Assembly: GCA_006176705.1 (NCBI GenBank)
Contig: QRFJ01003034.1
Coordinates: 124,001 to 188,000, forward strand
From: Cocos nucifera
Lineage: Eukaryota; Streptophyta; Magnoliopsida; Arecales; Arecaceae
DNA: 64,000 nucleotides
Direction of reading: 5' to 3'
The position numbers and the translations under genes were made by a program. Under the pieces are notes generated by a model. It made no database searches and was not told where the DNA came from. It worked only from the letters and a program-made list of their open reading frames with translations. Below, one piece after another: positions 44,661 to 55,345 of this stretch (position 1 is its first letter; each line of letters starts with the position of its first letter).

Positions 44661-45560
44661 TTTGAGCTTGGGCATTTTAGAGTTTCAAAAAATACTTCTT
44701 TGGATAGTTCGGTTGGGGCTGAAGTGGCCAATTTAGAGAGGAGATCGCCTCTTGTATTTTCTACCCTCAGAATTTGTCGAATGCCAAAACTGTCGAAGGT
44801 TAGAATCAAATCCTTCACTTTTTTGAGGTATTTCATCATACTTTACTCCCGTGCTTCATACTTACCACTAACTTGGCCGACCATCAATTAAGAATCACTA
44901 TAGATTTGAAATCGATCTACTTTTAACTCTCTTGCTATTTTTAACCTGGCGATCGGTGCTTCATGTTCGGTCCTATTATTAGTTGCAGAGAATTCAAAGC
45001 ATAGTGCATACTTGACGATGACTTCCTCGAGATTGACTAAGACTAACCCTGCACCTGCTCTAGTGGAGTTGGACAAACCATCCACATACAGGACCTATAA
45101 ACCTTCGAAAAGAATGGCACTTTCTTCGGAGAGGCTCGATTGCAACCATGGGATGCTCATCTCGCTCTATTCAAGCTCAGCTTCATCTGGAATGGTGCAT
45201 TCAACTATGAAGTTGGTCAGTGCCTGAGCCTTGATTGCTGGTCGAGGTTGGTAGTTGATGTCGAACTCTGTTAGATGTCAAACTCTGTTAATTCAATGAC
45301 CCATTTTGCAATTCTTCCAAAAGCATCTATTTGATGAAGGATTGCTTTGATCGACTGATCAGTGAGGAGCATTATAGCATGTCCCTGAAAGTAAGGTCGA
45401 AGTCTTCTTACTGCAATCAAAAGAGTATAAGTCAATTTTTTCAACTTTGTATACCTAGTTTCGGCATCCCTTAGGATCTAGCTTATGTAGTAGACTGATC
45501 GCTGTACTTTCACCTTTTTTTTGACTAGGACTGCTACTAGCACTATAAGGAAGACCGTGA
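44661..45560 (-). pseudogene. Element D dual RNase H region (broken)
   Basis: The first RNase H, after RT, is degenerate at about 45180-45500 (KLTYTLLIAVRRLRPYF, ILLTDQ-like segment). The second reads DGLSNSTRAGAGLVL, SATNNRTEHEAPIA and DRFQIYSDS at 44888-45085, with the catalytic Asp and Glu positions recognisable, and continues at 44651-44839 (QILRVENTRGDLLSKLA). A second RNase H of this kind marks Tat-lineage elements. Confidence 0.82.
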
Positions 45561-46500
45561 GGTAGAGAAATAGCTCCTCTCTAGATTCGAATCTGGCTAG
45601 TAGGGGGTGAGCTAACGTAGTTCTTGAGCTCGTCGAACGTCTTTTGGCATTTCTGAATCTAGTAAAAATCTTTCAGTTTCCTAAAGATTTGGAAGAAGGG
45701 CATGTAGCATTTGGTCGACCTCGAGACAAAATGACTCAAAGGTGCCACCTTCCCAGTTAGGTGCTGAACATCCTTGATGGACTTCGGAGTGGTCATCTCA
45801 TGGATAGCTTGAATTTTCTCTGAGTTGGCCTTGATCCCTCATCTCGGGATCATGAATCTCAAAAATTTTTCTGAGGCTACCCCAAAGGTGCACTTGGTTG
45901 GATTTAGCTTCATCTTGTATTTTCTGAGCGCATCAAAAGCCTCTTCAAGGTCGGCAACATGATTTATAATCTCTCGGTTTTTAACCAGTATGTCGTCAAT
46001 ATAAACCTCCATATTGCGATCGATCTACTTCTTGAAGATTTTATTAACCAAGCGCTGATAAGTCGCGCCCGCATTTTTAAGCCCGAAGGGCATGATCCTA
46101 TAATAGTAAAGACTGTGGTTAGTAATAAAAGCAGTCTTCCCCTTGTCCTCCAGTGCCATCCGAATTTGGTTGTAGCCAGAGAAGGCGTCCATGAAGGTGA
46201 GGAGCTCATAGCCTAAAGTTGCATCCACCAGTTGATCGATTCTAGGCAAAGGGTGGCAGTCTTTTGGACTGGCCTTGTTAAGTTTCTTAAAGTTGATGCA
46301 CATCCTTCACTTGCCGTTGGCTTTCTTGACCAGGACAACGTTACAGACCTAAGTCGAGTAGCTGACTTCTTGGATAAATCCTGCATTGAGAAGCTTGTCA
46401 ACTTCTTTTGCTATTACCTTCTGCCTTTCTGGCACATGGCCTCGAACTCTTTCTTTCACTGGTTGATGCTTGGGATCAACAGTTAGTCGATGTTCCATAA
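45561..46500 (-). pseudogene. Element D reverse transcriptase (broken)
   Basis: The piece 46025-46303 reads CINFKKLNKASPKDCHPLPRID, TFMDAFSGYNQI and MPFGLKNAGATYQRLVNKIF, standard gypsy RT blocks with catalytic Asp in MDAFSGY. A stop follows, then the minus strand continues with MEVYIDDILVKN, the YIDD box, near 45985-46015. The thumb and connection follow around 45650-45800 (GKVAPLSHFVSRS). Confidence 0.9.
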
Positions 46501-46899
46501 CCTCGGCATCAATCCCAGGCATATCCATCAGAACCTAGGCGAAGACGTCGACATTCCTCTGTAAGAAGGTGATGAGCTATTTCCAAACTTCATCTTCCAA
46601 TTGGAGCCAATTTACACCGTATGCTCTGCATTTCCTTCATTCAGGAGGATGGTCACAAGATCTTCTATGGGCTTGCCCCGTTCTTTGGCAATGTCATCAC
46701 GGACATCTAGCCCATCAACGGGACAAGGGTTGGACCGTTCTTTCTTTTATATGTTAATTGAGTAGCATTGTCTTGCTAGAGCTTAATCTCCCCTGACCTC
46801 TCTGATCCCATAACTTGTCAGGAATTTTATCTTCAAATAATAAGTTGACATCACCGTCTGAAGTGCATTGAGAGCAGGTCGGCCGAGAATTACATTGTA

Positions 46900-47200
46900 A
46901 GCAGAGAAAGCCTTTACTATCAGAAAATCTACCTACACTCTAGATTATCTTAGATATTGTCCTGCAGCCATGGCTAGAGTTATTACACCTTCAATTGGTA
47001 CTACAGCACCAGTGAAGCCTACTAGGGGAGAGTTTATTGGTCCAAGTTGACTATCAAATATCGACATTTTGGAGAAAGCATCATAAGATAAGATGTCAAT
47101 CGAACTTTCATTATCAACTAGGATGTGACATACATCATAATCTGCTATATTCAAAGAGATTACAACCATGTCATTATGTGAAAATTGTACCCCCATGTAT
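46900..47200 (-). pseudogene. Element D protease (altered active site)
   Basis: The piece 46945-47196 reads HNDMVVISLNIADYDV and ILVDNESSIDILSYDAF. In Tat elements the active site is usually DNGSS; here the glycine is replaced by glutamate, so it is unlikely to be active. Confidence 0.8.
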
Positions 47201-47239
47201 CTACCTCAGTGAAGGTTATGGGTTCTTCAGTCCTCCATC

Positions 47240-47901
47240 TCTTCACTGATCCCTCATATCCGCTGGCTTCTTCTCGTCAAAGTCTCCCAGAGATAGTGTT
47301 GATGATGCTAAGAGGAGACTGATTTTCTTATTGTTCTTTCCTCCTTGGTGGTTCTAGCTACGGCAATGCCCTCGATCAATCTTCTCTTACTTCAGGTCGG
47401 TGTCTAAGAAATCGATCCAACCTATCTTTTCTGATGAGCTTCTCGATCTTATCTTGGAGCTGAATGCATTCTTCAGTATCGTGGTCGTGGTCATGATGGT
47501 AGAGACAGTATTTACTAGGATTGCGCTTGTCGGGATGAGTGCGCATCCTTTCAGACCTCGATAGTTGCTCCTTGATCTCCATCAATACTTGCATTTTTAG
47601 AGCATTGAGAGGGGCATTATTGTAAAACCTTCTGAAGAGAGAACTTCTTCGCGCCCTTCCATCAGGGCTTCTTTGATGACGAGCTCATGGAGGAGTTCAG
47701 ACTTGCTTGCGCTTGGGGGGGAGTCCGTAAGCGCAGCTGAACTTCATTCAACCCTCCATTAGCCATGGATTTACTAGACTCGCCCACCTGCCACTCTCCT
47801 ACGGTTTCCTCATCTTTCAATTTGAAGGCTTCTTCCACTCGAGCATATCCTTCAGCCTGAGCTAGCAGATCGATAAAATTCTTGGGATACTTCTTCTCTA
47901 A
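47240..47901 (-). pseudogene. Element D gag, C-terminal part (truncated)
   Basis: The piece 47376-47594 contains KYCLYHHDHDHDTEECIQLQDKIEKL, the Tat zinc-knuckle motif. Further in, around 47800-47890, the frame reads AQAEGYARVEEAFKLKDEE, matching C's Gag at about 18060-18130. The sequence ends at the junction near 47901, without the capsid core. Confidence 0.87.
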
Positions 47902-48329
47902 CTAAGGTATTCACCTCCTCGATCTAATCGAAGAACCTTAATGAATTTTTCAGTTTATTTTTCAACTTCGTGTATGAATTTCTTAAACTTTTCAAAGGCT
48001 TCAGACTTATATCTCATAAGATACACATATCCATACTGAAATAAATCATCGATAAAGGTTATGAAGTAGTCAAAATTATCTCTAGCCAGCAGATCAAATG
48101 GGCCGCACACATCAGTACGTACTAGGGCAAGTAGTTCTGTGGCCCTTTCCCCATGTCCTACAAAAGGAAGCTTAGTCATTTTGCCATGAAGACATGATTC
48201 ATAAATTGGATATGACTTGGAAGTCAACGGACTCAATAGCCCAATTTTCTTTAATTTGTTAATCCTATCTTCTACTATATGACCTAGCCTTAGGTGCCAT
48301 AGATACCTACCATTTGGACTATCCTTGGA
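47902..48329 (-). pseudogene. Copia G integrase fragment
   Basis: The piece 47955-48236 reads YESCLHGKMTKLPFVGHGE and RTDVCGPFD (first catalytic Asp), and DDLFQYGYVYLMRYK. The sequence stops before the catalytic Glu, at the D/G junction. Confidence 0.88.
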
Positions 48330-48725
48330 TCATTTTGATCTTATGGCATTCACATTTTGCTCGATATTAAAGATAGATACATCAATATGTAATTGGTAGA
48401 GATCGTTAATAAGAAAACCACTTACAATTTTATTTCTTTCATAAAGAATATTACAATGGTCCTTAAGAAAACTAATTACATAGCTTTCTTGTGCTAAACA
48501 TGAAACAGAAATCAAATTTCTTCTTATAGTAGGCACATAATTACAATCCCTAAGTACTAAATCTAAGCTAGATGGTAGTCGAAGAGGATAGGTTTCGACA
48601 GCCACAGCAGCAATCCTTGCTCCATTTTTGATGCATAGGATCATCTCACCATCCCTCATCCTCTTGCTATCCTCAAGATTCTGCATGAAAGTGCATAAAT
48701 GAGCACTAGAACCAGAGTTAAGCAC
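48330..48725 (-). pseudogene. Copia G protease (catalytic Asp changed to Asn)
   Basis: The frame reads MLNSGSSAHLC where F and E have LDSGSS, so the catalytic aspartate is lost. The following DSKRMRDGEMILC and ISVSCLAQESYVI match F. Confidence 0.85.
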
Positions 48726-49615
48726 TCAACTGGATGCAGAAAAAATTGTAAGGTCAGATTCAATAACGAGCATACCTCAAGAGGACTTGTCTCCTTCTTA
48801 TTCTTTAGGGTGGCTAGGTATGTAGGGAAGTTTTGCTTCCAGTAGCCGTCAGTATTATAATGAAAATACTTTTCTTTGTCAGCTGCTTTCTTCTTCAGCT
48901 CTGTCTTCTTTTTCTTTCCACCTTCCATCTTCTACTTTTTCATAGACTTCTTCTTCTTTCCAAAAAACTTTTTTTTGGAAGAAGTCTATTTCATAGCAAG
49001 TACTGAGCCTTTAGAACCTTTCATAGAAAGATCAATAGTAACCAGCATATTCATAAGCTCAGTCAGAGTATTTTGAAGTTTATGCATATAGTAGTTCATG
49101 ATGAACTGCCCATACACATCAGTCAAGGATTGTAGAATTATATCATTATGTAGATCCTGATTTAACTTCACTCTGAGCTTCTCAAGCTCTTCCAAATCCT
49201 TGATCATCATCAGACAATGATCTTGGACTAATTGTCCATCACACATTTTAGCCTTAAACAGTCATTTAGTGATCTGATATTTGGCTGCATGATTTTGTTT
49301 ACCAAACAACTCTTGTAGGTGAGCCAACATTTGGCGGGCAGTCTTGATATCTTCATATTGGCACTGAAGCTCATCAGACATCGATCCCAACATAGAGTAT
49401 CTGGCCTTATTATCTTCATCCATCCATTTGTCAAGAGATGCTCTCTCTGTTCAGTGGACAGATGAGCTGGTAAGGTGGGGGGATCCTGGTCTAATACATG
49501 AGTCAACTTTTTAGAATCCAAAATAATTTTGAAGTTTTGGAGTCAATCCTTATAATTGGGTCTGATCAGTCTATGGGTGTCCAGGAAATGGGCTAGTGGA
49601 CTGGACGCAAATATT
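48726..49615 (-). pseudogene. Copia G gag (broken)
   Basis: The piece 48986-49246 reads DGQLVQDHCLMMIKDLEELEKL as in F. The zinc knuckle near 48850 reads YFHYNTDGYWKQNF: all four zinc ligands are replaced. The start position reads ATA instead of ATG. A frameshift separates 49228-49521 from the following piece. Confidence 0.87.
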
Positions 49616-51481
49616 TTTTTTTTTCTGTAGAGAGTTAAAGTTTCTAATTAGATTTTGTAATTAAGATTTGACCAATTTATTTAGAGGTTTGATTTTTAAA
49701 CAAATTATCTCCTACTACTTTCTCGGATCCATACACTCCTTTTGTAGAGATGCAAAAATCTCCACGATTTCTGAATTTTAGTGGATGGTGCAGTCCCACC
49801 AACTGACTCATCACCTCACCTAACAGTTATTGATGATGGGTTAGCCAATGAGTGAACAACTCTTATCCAATGATTCTCTAATCATGGTGCATGTAGACTT
49901 GATCTCTAATTCATGAAGCTCACCATGCCTGAGATATTGATCCACTCCTTAGTTAAGTCAGACCCACCATTTGCATAGATTGAATTCCTAATTGGATCTC
50001 TCATCGTATATGAAATATTGAGCCCAATCAATCCTCTAGCCCATAGCATTCAATGCCTAATAGATATGGTTGCATCTTTTTGGTGCAACTGAACCACTGT
50101 GACCAGTCGAGAACAATTAACCTTGGGAAGGGTCTGCACATCTACAATGGTGGAAGACCTTAAACTTAATCTTTTTTTTAGAGAGATTTAATTTAGGTCT
50201 ATTTAAACTTGACTTGACATAGCCATAACCATTATGACTAACCTAGTGGCATGGGTTAGCTTGGATTGTTAGCCACCTTAGATCAGGACTAGGTCGACAA
50301 GCATGGCCAGGTAAGTGAGATCAATGAAAGGGATATGCCATTAACTCGATAAGAATGCATTCGAGTTGAGTAGCTTCTAATTAAAAATTAGTCAGTCATA
50401 TCTACCAAACTTACTTTAGACATCAAATTATTGAGCCAGAACTAATCGGGTTAGCCTATAATCTTGACTCTAACCACTCAGCATAATTAGGTCTTAACTT
50501 GATTGATCACTCATGTGACTCAACCTTGACCCAAACTTAATAATATTAGGTTGGTCAATTTAAGTACTCTTGATCTCACCTAATCAACCCTGGATTCGGT
50601 TTGATCAATCGATAGACCTAATTGAGCTACCCAAGTCTGAACCCAATTTTATGAATATATCTTAAATCTAAAAATTCTTAATTTTAGATCTAATATATTT
50701 TATAATCTTAATTTTTAATTAAGTTTAGGATTCATAAACAAAATATGTATATAAAATTCTAGGGTTTCAGAATCTAAGGTTTTGTAGAAAATAAGTTTTG
50801 ATTTCTGATTAAGGTTGAACGCGTAGCACCCCTACACACCACAAGAACATCCCATCGAACAAAAAGAGAGGGTCTTTAAAGCCTACTTCATTCTTATGAT
50901 CAGACAGTCAAGAAAAATGCCTTAATCAAAAACATGATAAATCTACAAAACTAATTAGATCTACATCATATATCATATATATAAAAATTAATCTAACTAA
51001 AAATATATTTTGCTTACATCTCATGTATCATATTATACATGTTTTCAGATCTAAATTATCTCATAAATATCTAAAAAATAAGAATTAAATTTGATCATAT
51101 CAAATTAAAATTTATTCTAGAAAATTTTGTAGAACTATTATACAATTAGTCTAAACATGCATCTATCATATCTCATATGAATAAATTTATAAATTTATTT
51201 TCTATTTTTTAGATCTGATTATAATATTTATGATATCAAAAAATTATAAATAAATAAATCTAAAAATTATAATTAATCAAATTAAATTATGATCTTACTA
51301 GACTACACATAGAACAATTCTATTTCTAGTCCAGTCATTCATCTTATACATCTTAGATCTAGATTATTTAATTTTTTAATTTTTTAATTTTATATCTAAT
51401 CACATCTAATATGATATTTGAAATTATCTAATTATTAAATTAAAAATAAATTAAAATCATATCTAATGAATTATGGAATCT
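49616..51481 (-). other. Copia G leader
   Basis: Non-coding and co-linear with the leaders of F and E. It keeps the outer arms TGATTAAGG and CCTTAATCA of the nested inverted repeat without a change (50816-50824, 50930-50938). Confidence 0.75.
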
Positions 51482-51496
51482 GGCTCTGATATCAAT
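51482..51496 (-). other. Copia G primer-binding site (one change)
   Basis: The minus strand reads ATTGATATCAGAGCC, one base away from the TGGTATCAGAGC core. Confidence 0.85.
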
Positions 51497-53777
51497 TGAA
51501 GAAAAAAAACCTATTTTTTGGATCAGGTTCGTTTAGATCGGATTGGATCAGGAGGAATATTTCAAAAATTTTCTTCTAAGATCCTAATCAGATCTAAGAC
51601 TTCTTAAATCTAATCTTATTGATCTAATAATAAAAATTAAAATTAAAATTAAATCAAATTTAATTATATCTTTATTTTGGATAATCCAATTACCTTGTGA
51701 TTATCCTGATGCTTGCTTGAGGTTCTGGATATAGCCACGCAAGTGCCTAGCCTCTACCGCTATTCACTTCGATAGGATCTGAAGATCTTCTACTTTTCAA
51801 TCAATCTTTCAAAAATTAGATCTGGATCTGATCTTGAAGATCTTCAAAATAGCTTTTGAAGAAGGGCCGTTGTCTCTTGCAGTAGTGCTGCCTTCGTCCT
51901 TCCTGGCGCTTTTCACTTGTTTGGATCGCACCTTCTTCATGCCCAAAGTCTCTTGGGCATAGAGAGGATAGAGAGGATCAGAGGGTGGCATGAAGGAGGG
52001 AGAGGGGCTATATGGTGTGGCTAATGGTAGAATTTTTGAATTCTAGGCGCAAACAGGATTTATATGGATCCTGCTCCACCATGTAGTGCCACATCATTTT
52101 GGCCAATCATGGCCCTGTGTGCAATCAGATCTAAATCTGATTGATGGGATGACATCATATGATCCAATCAGATAGAGTCCCTTAAAACACTCCTTAGGTG
52201 GCACCAAAACTAGGTCAAACAACTCTTCTTGGCACCACCTAGTTTGATTCCCTGAAGCAACTAGAGTCCCATCTATATGAGACTTTATTTTCTATCCTCA
52301 TGGGGCGCATGCCTCTCTAGGCATGCGCCCCTTGCCTGTCTGCTTTTTAGTAGGGGGACAAGTCCCTAGGTTCTCTCCTATGGGTGCATGACACATGGGC
52401 AGATGTCTAAGTATTTAGGGTTAACGTTTGACCAATGTTTGAAGACAAGATTTATCAGGTGACGAAAAATGGTAGGTGTTGTCTCAAATTTATCTCATAG
52501 ATTAAGATAACCCTTTTCTAATTTGGACAAGCTTAAGTAAGACTAAGTAAAGGTTCCTGAGTGAACCCAAACACATTCGACTCAATCAAGACAAGCTTTA
52601 ATGATTGTTAAAGAAGAATATTGGGCTCAATCGTGTGCTAGAATGATTTTCTTGAACCTAATTGAATCTTATTCAAATCAATTGAACTGGGTTAATCTAA
52701 TTGATGATATCTAGATCCAAACCTTTATTTGTATGATTTATTTAGGTTCAGTTTCTTATGGTAGTGGGATATGTCATGATCTCTATCATCGACATCATCA
52801 AAGCACCTTCCGATGGATCAGAACTTTTCTGATTCAGATAACTAGTATGATCGATCATCTAAATTATTCTAAGTGCTTCCAAAATCCATCAGTGACACCT
52901 AGCAGCATATGGTGGCAATCCATCAGAACTGAAAGTGAACCTCTTGGTGTAGTTATCTGTGTAATTAAGTTCCTCTATCTTGAGCCCCGATTGGATTAGG
53001 GTTAAGGTGATCTCGTCAAACCCTAATATCCATCATATGAATTAATTATTTGATTCAAGTCCAATGTGAAAAACCTTAATAGAAATTCTTTCTATTATTT
53101 CACTCAACCATGGCCATGGGCTTATGGACTTGATTTTCATGATTATTATATGGCTACTCCTCATCTACCAAGGTAGATAGATCCTCTATTGGTGCAATCC
53201 AATTCCTACAATGAACAAGCTATAGCCAACATACACCTCAAGATTCTAAATAGCTAGGAGATCGAGTTATGGTGTAGTCAAACTATAACACCCTCAAGGT
53301 GAACTACCGATGTACCTCAGATCAAAGAACTAGACACACCACTGTAGCTTTGAGCCAGTCATTGACGAGAAGGTAGACTTTCTCATGACTGCTCGAGGTG
53401 GTCACGCTTAGTGCCCTCATTCTCTAACGAGTATCTGTACTCTCACTCCGATATCTCTACACCATAGACTCAAGACTCATCTATCCAAAATAAGTGATCA
53501 TACACTAACCTTTCAGATCAATCACCATCCTCATGAGATCCTATGGTTGGGAGCATTTTATGAGTTAATAATAAAAATTTATGTCTTAAAATTTCAACTC
53601 TTGAAAGTATGAACTATTATTATCATTAACTCAAGGGATGTATCACAGACACTTGGAAATACACACTATGATAGAAAATAATCTATTTTATTATTTATAA
53701 TTAAAATTATAATTTTATCTTGAGAAGTGTATTACAAGTATCAGATAATCTGGCTTCTAGGGCACACCTATCTAATA
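51497..53777 (-). repeat. Copia G 5' LTR
   Basis: 2281 bp, TGAAG at the left to ATCTAATA at the right (plus view), with the same blocks as F's LTR. The outer terminus has TA where TG is expected on the minus strand. A TATA box is at 52056-52064 (minus). Confidence 0.9.
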
Positions 53778-55318
53778 GAATTATCTCCAAGAGTTTGTTC
53801 GATAGCAAACTCTTCTTACATGCCCCCTCCTATTGTGCGCACACCAAATAGGGGGGTCCATCTTAGTTCCTCAATGAAAACTCCTTGGGGTATGTGCCAT
53901 AGAAAAAAAAATATAGCAGGCGCACGCCATACCCTTCAAGTCCTACAAAGATTGGGTCAATGTCCTAACAAAATCGAAAATAGCAGGTTGTGTCAGGAAT
54001 TGGCAGGTATTATCTTATTTCCATCTGATGAATTAAGACAATCCTTTTTTGATCAGGACAAGCTCTAGTCATACTAGGACAAACCCTTATAGGATTCTCG
54101 GGTGAGCCCAAATCAATTTGGCTCAGCCAAGATGAACCAGAAAGACTATAGAAGGTGAATGTTAGGCTCAATCATGTGCTAGCATGATTTTCTTGAACCT
54201 AATTGGATCTAATCCAAATCAATCAAACTGGATTAGCCCAATTGATCATATCCAAACCTAAACCCTTATTTGTTTGACCAAATTAAGTTTAGTTTCATAT
54301 GATAATGAGATATGTTGCGATCTCTATCATTGATATCATTGAAACACCTTTCAATGGATCAGAACTTTTTCGATTCACATAATTAGAATGATTGATCATC
54401 AAGATCATTCTAATTGCTCCCAAAATCTGCCAGTGACACCTAGCAGCATATAGTAGCAATCCATCAGAATTGAATACGAACCTCTCGGTACAACTATTTG
54501 TGTGATTGGGTTCTTCTATCATGATCCCTGATAAGATTTGGGTTAAGGTGAACTCGTCTAACCCAACATCCCGTCATATGATTGAATCATTTTATCTAAG
54601 TCTAATGTGAAACTGTAATAGATAACTCTTTTCTATTACATCACACAACTATGGCCATGGGCTTAAGAACTCGATCTCATGATCATAATAAGATTACTCC
54701 TTCTCTACCGAGGTTGGTAGATCCCATCTTGGTGCAAACCAATTCTTATAATGAACATGCTATAGCCAACATACACCTCAAGATTTTGAATGGCTAGGAG
54801 ACCAAGTTATGGTGTAGTCAAACTATAACACACTCAAGGTGAACTATCAATGCACCTCAGATCTAAGAACCAGGCACACAACTGTAGCATTGAGCTTAGT
54901 CATACATGAGAAGGTAGACTCATTTACGACTGCTCGAGGTGGTCACGCTAACTGCCCTTATTCTCTAACGAGTACCTACACTCTTACTTTGGTGTCTCCA
55001 CACCATAAACTCAAGACTCATCTATCCTAAGAAAATGGTCGTATGTCGATCTTCCATATCGATCACCATCTTCATGACGATCCTACAATCGAGAGTAGTT
55101 TATGAGTTAATTATGACAACACATATTTTAAATTTTCAACTCTTAAAAACATGCATTTATCATACCCATTAACTCAAAAGATGTATCACAGATACTTTAA
55201 ATATATAATATGGTAGAAAATAATTTTTTTATTAATTTATAGCCAAAATTACAAAAATGCTCCTACAAAGTGTATTACAAGTGTCAGCCAATTTGACTTC
55301 TAGGATACATATCTAGCA
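53778..55318 (-). repeat. Copia LTR H, truncated on the left by G
   Basis: From about 53960 on it is co-linear with the LTRs of F, E and G and ends ATATCTAGCA at 55318, the true outer LTR end. About 700 bp of the PBS side are missing. No internal coding region of this element remains, so it may be a solo LTR remnant or half of a lost element. Confidence 0.82.
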
Positions 55319-55345
55319 ATATGATCATGATTATGTGATGCATAT
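55319..55345. other. Spacer between H and I, with CATAT target duplication at 55341-55345
   Basis: CATAT directly precedes element I and recurs at 62660-62664. The block CATGATTATGTGATGCATAT here has a near copy at about 62695-62715, so both flanks belong to one older sequence. Confidence 0.8.

Larger units (their letters stand above)
38874..47901 (-). mobile_element. Element D: Tat-lineage Ty3/gypsy, 5' truncated
   Basis: On the minus strand the order is gag (partial), protease, RT, RNase H, a second RNase H, integrase, a 2.9-kb repeat-rich 3' UTR, polypurine tract and 3' LTR. The dual RNase H and long 3' UTR are typical of the Tat/Retand/Ogre group. The gag N-terminus, primer site and 5' LTR are gone; at about 47901 the gag frame joins copia G. 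D is the coding relative of element C. Confidence 0.9.
47902..53777 (-). mobile_element. Copia element G, 3' truncated
   Basis: The minus strand holds 5' LTR, primer site, leader, gag, protease and part of integrase. It starts at CTAAGGTATTCACC, equivalent to E at about 32894, where it joins D's gag. RT, RNase H and 3' LTR are absent. G belongs to the same copia family as E and F and lies in LTR H. Confidence 0.9.
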
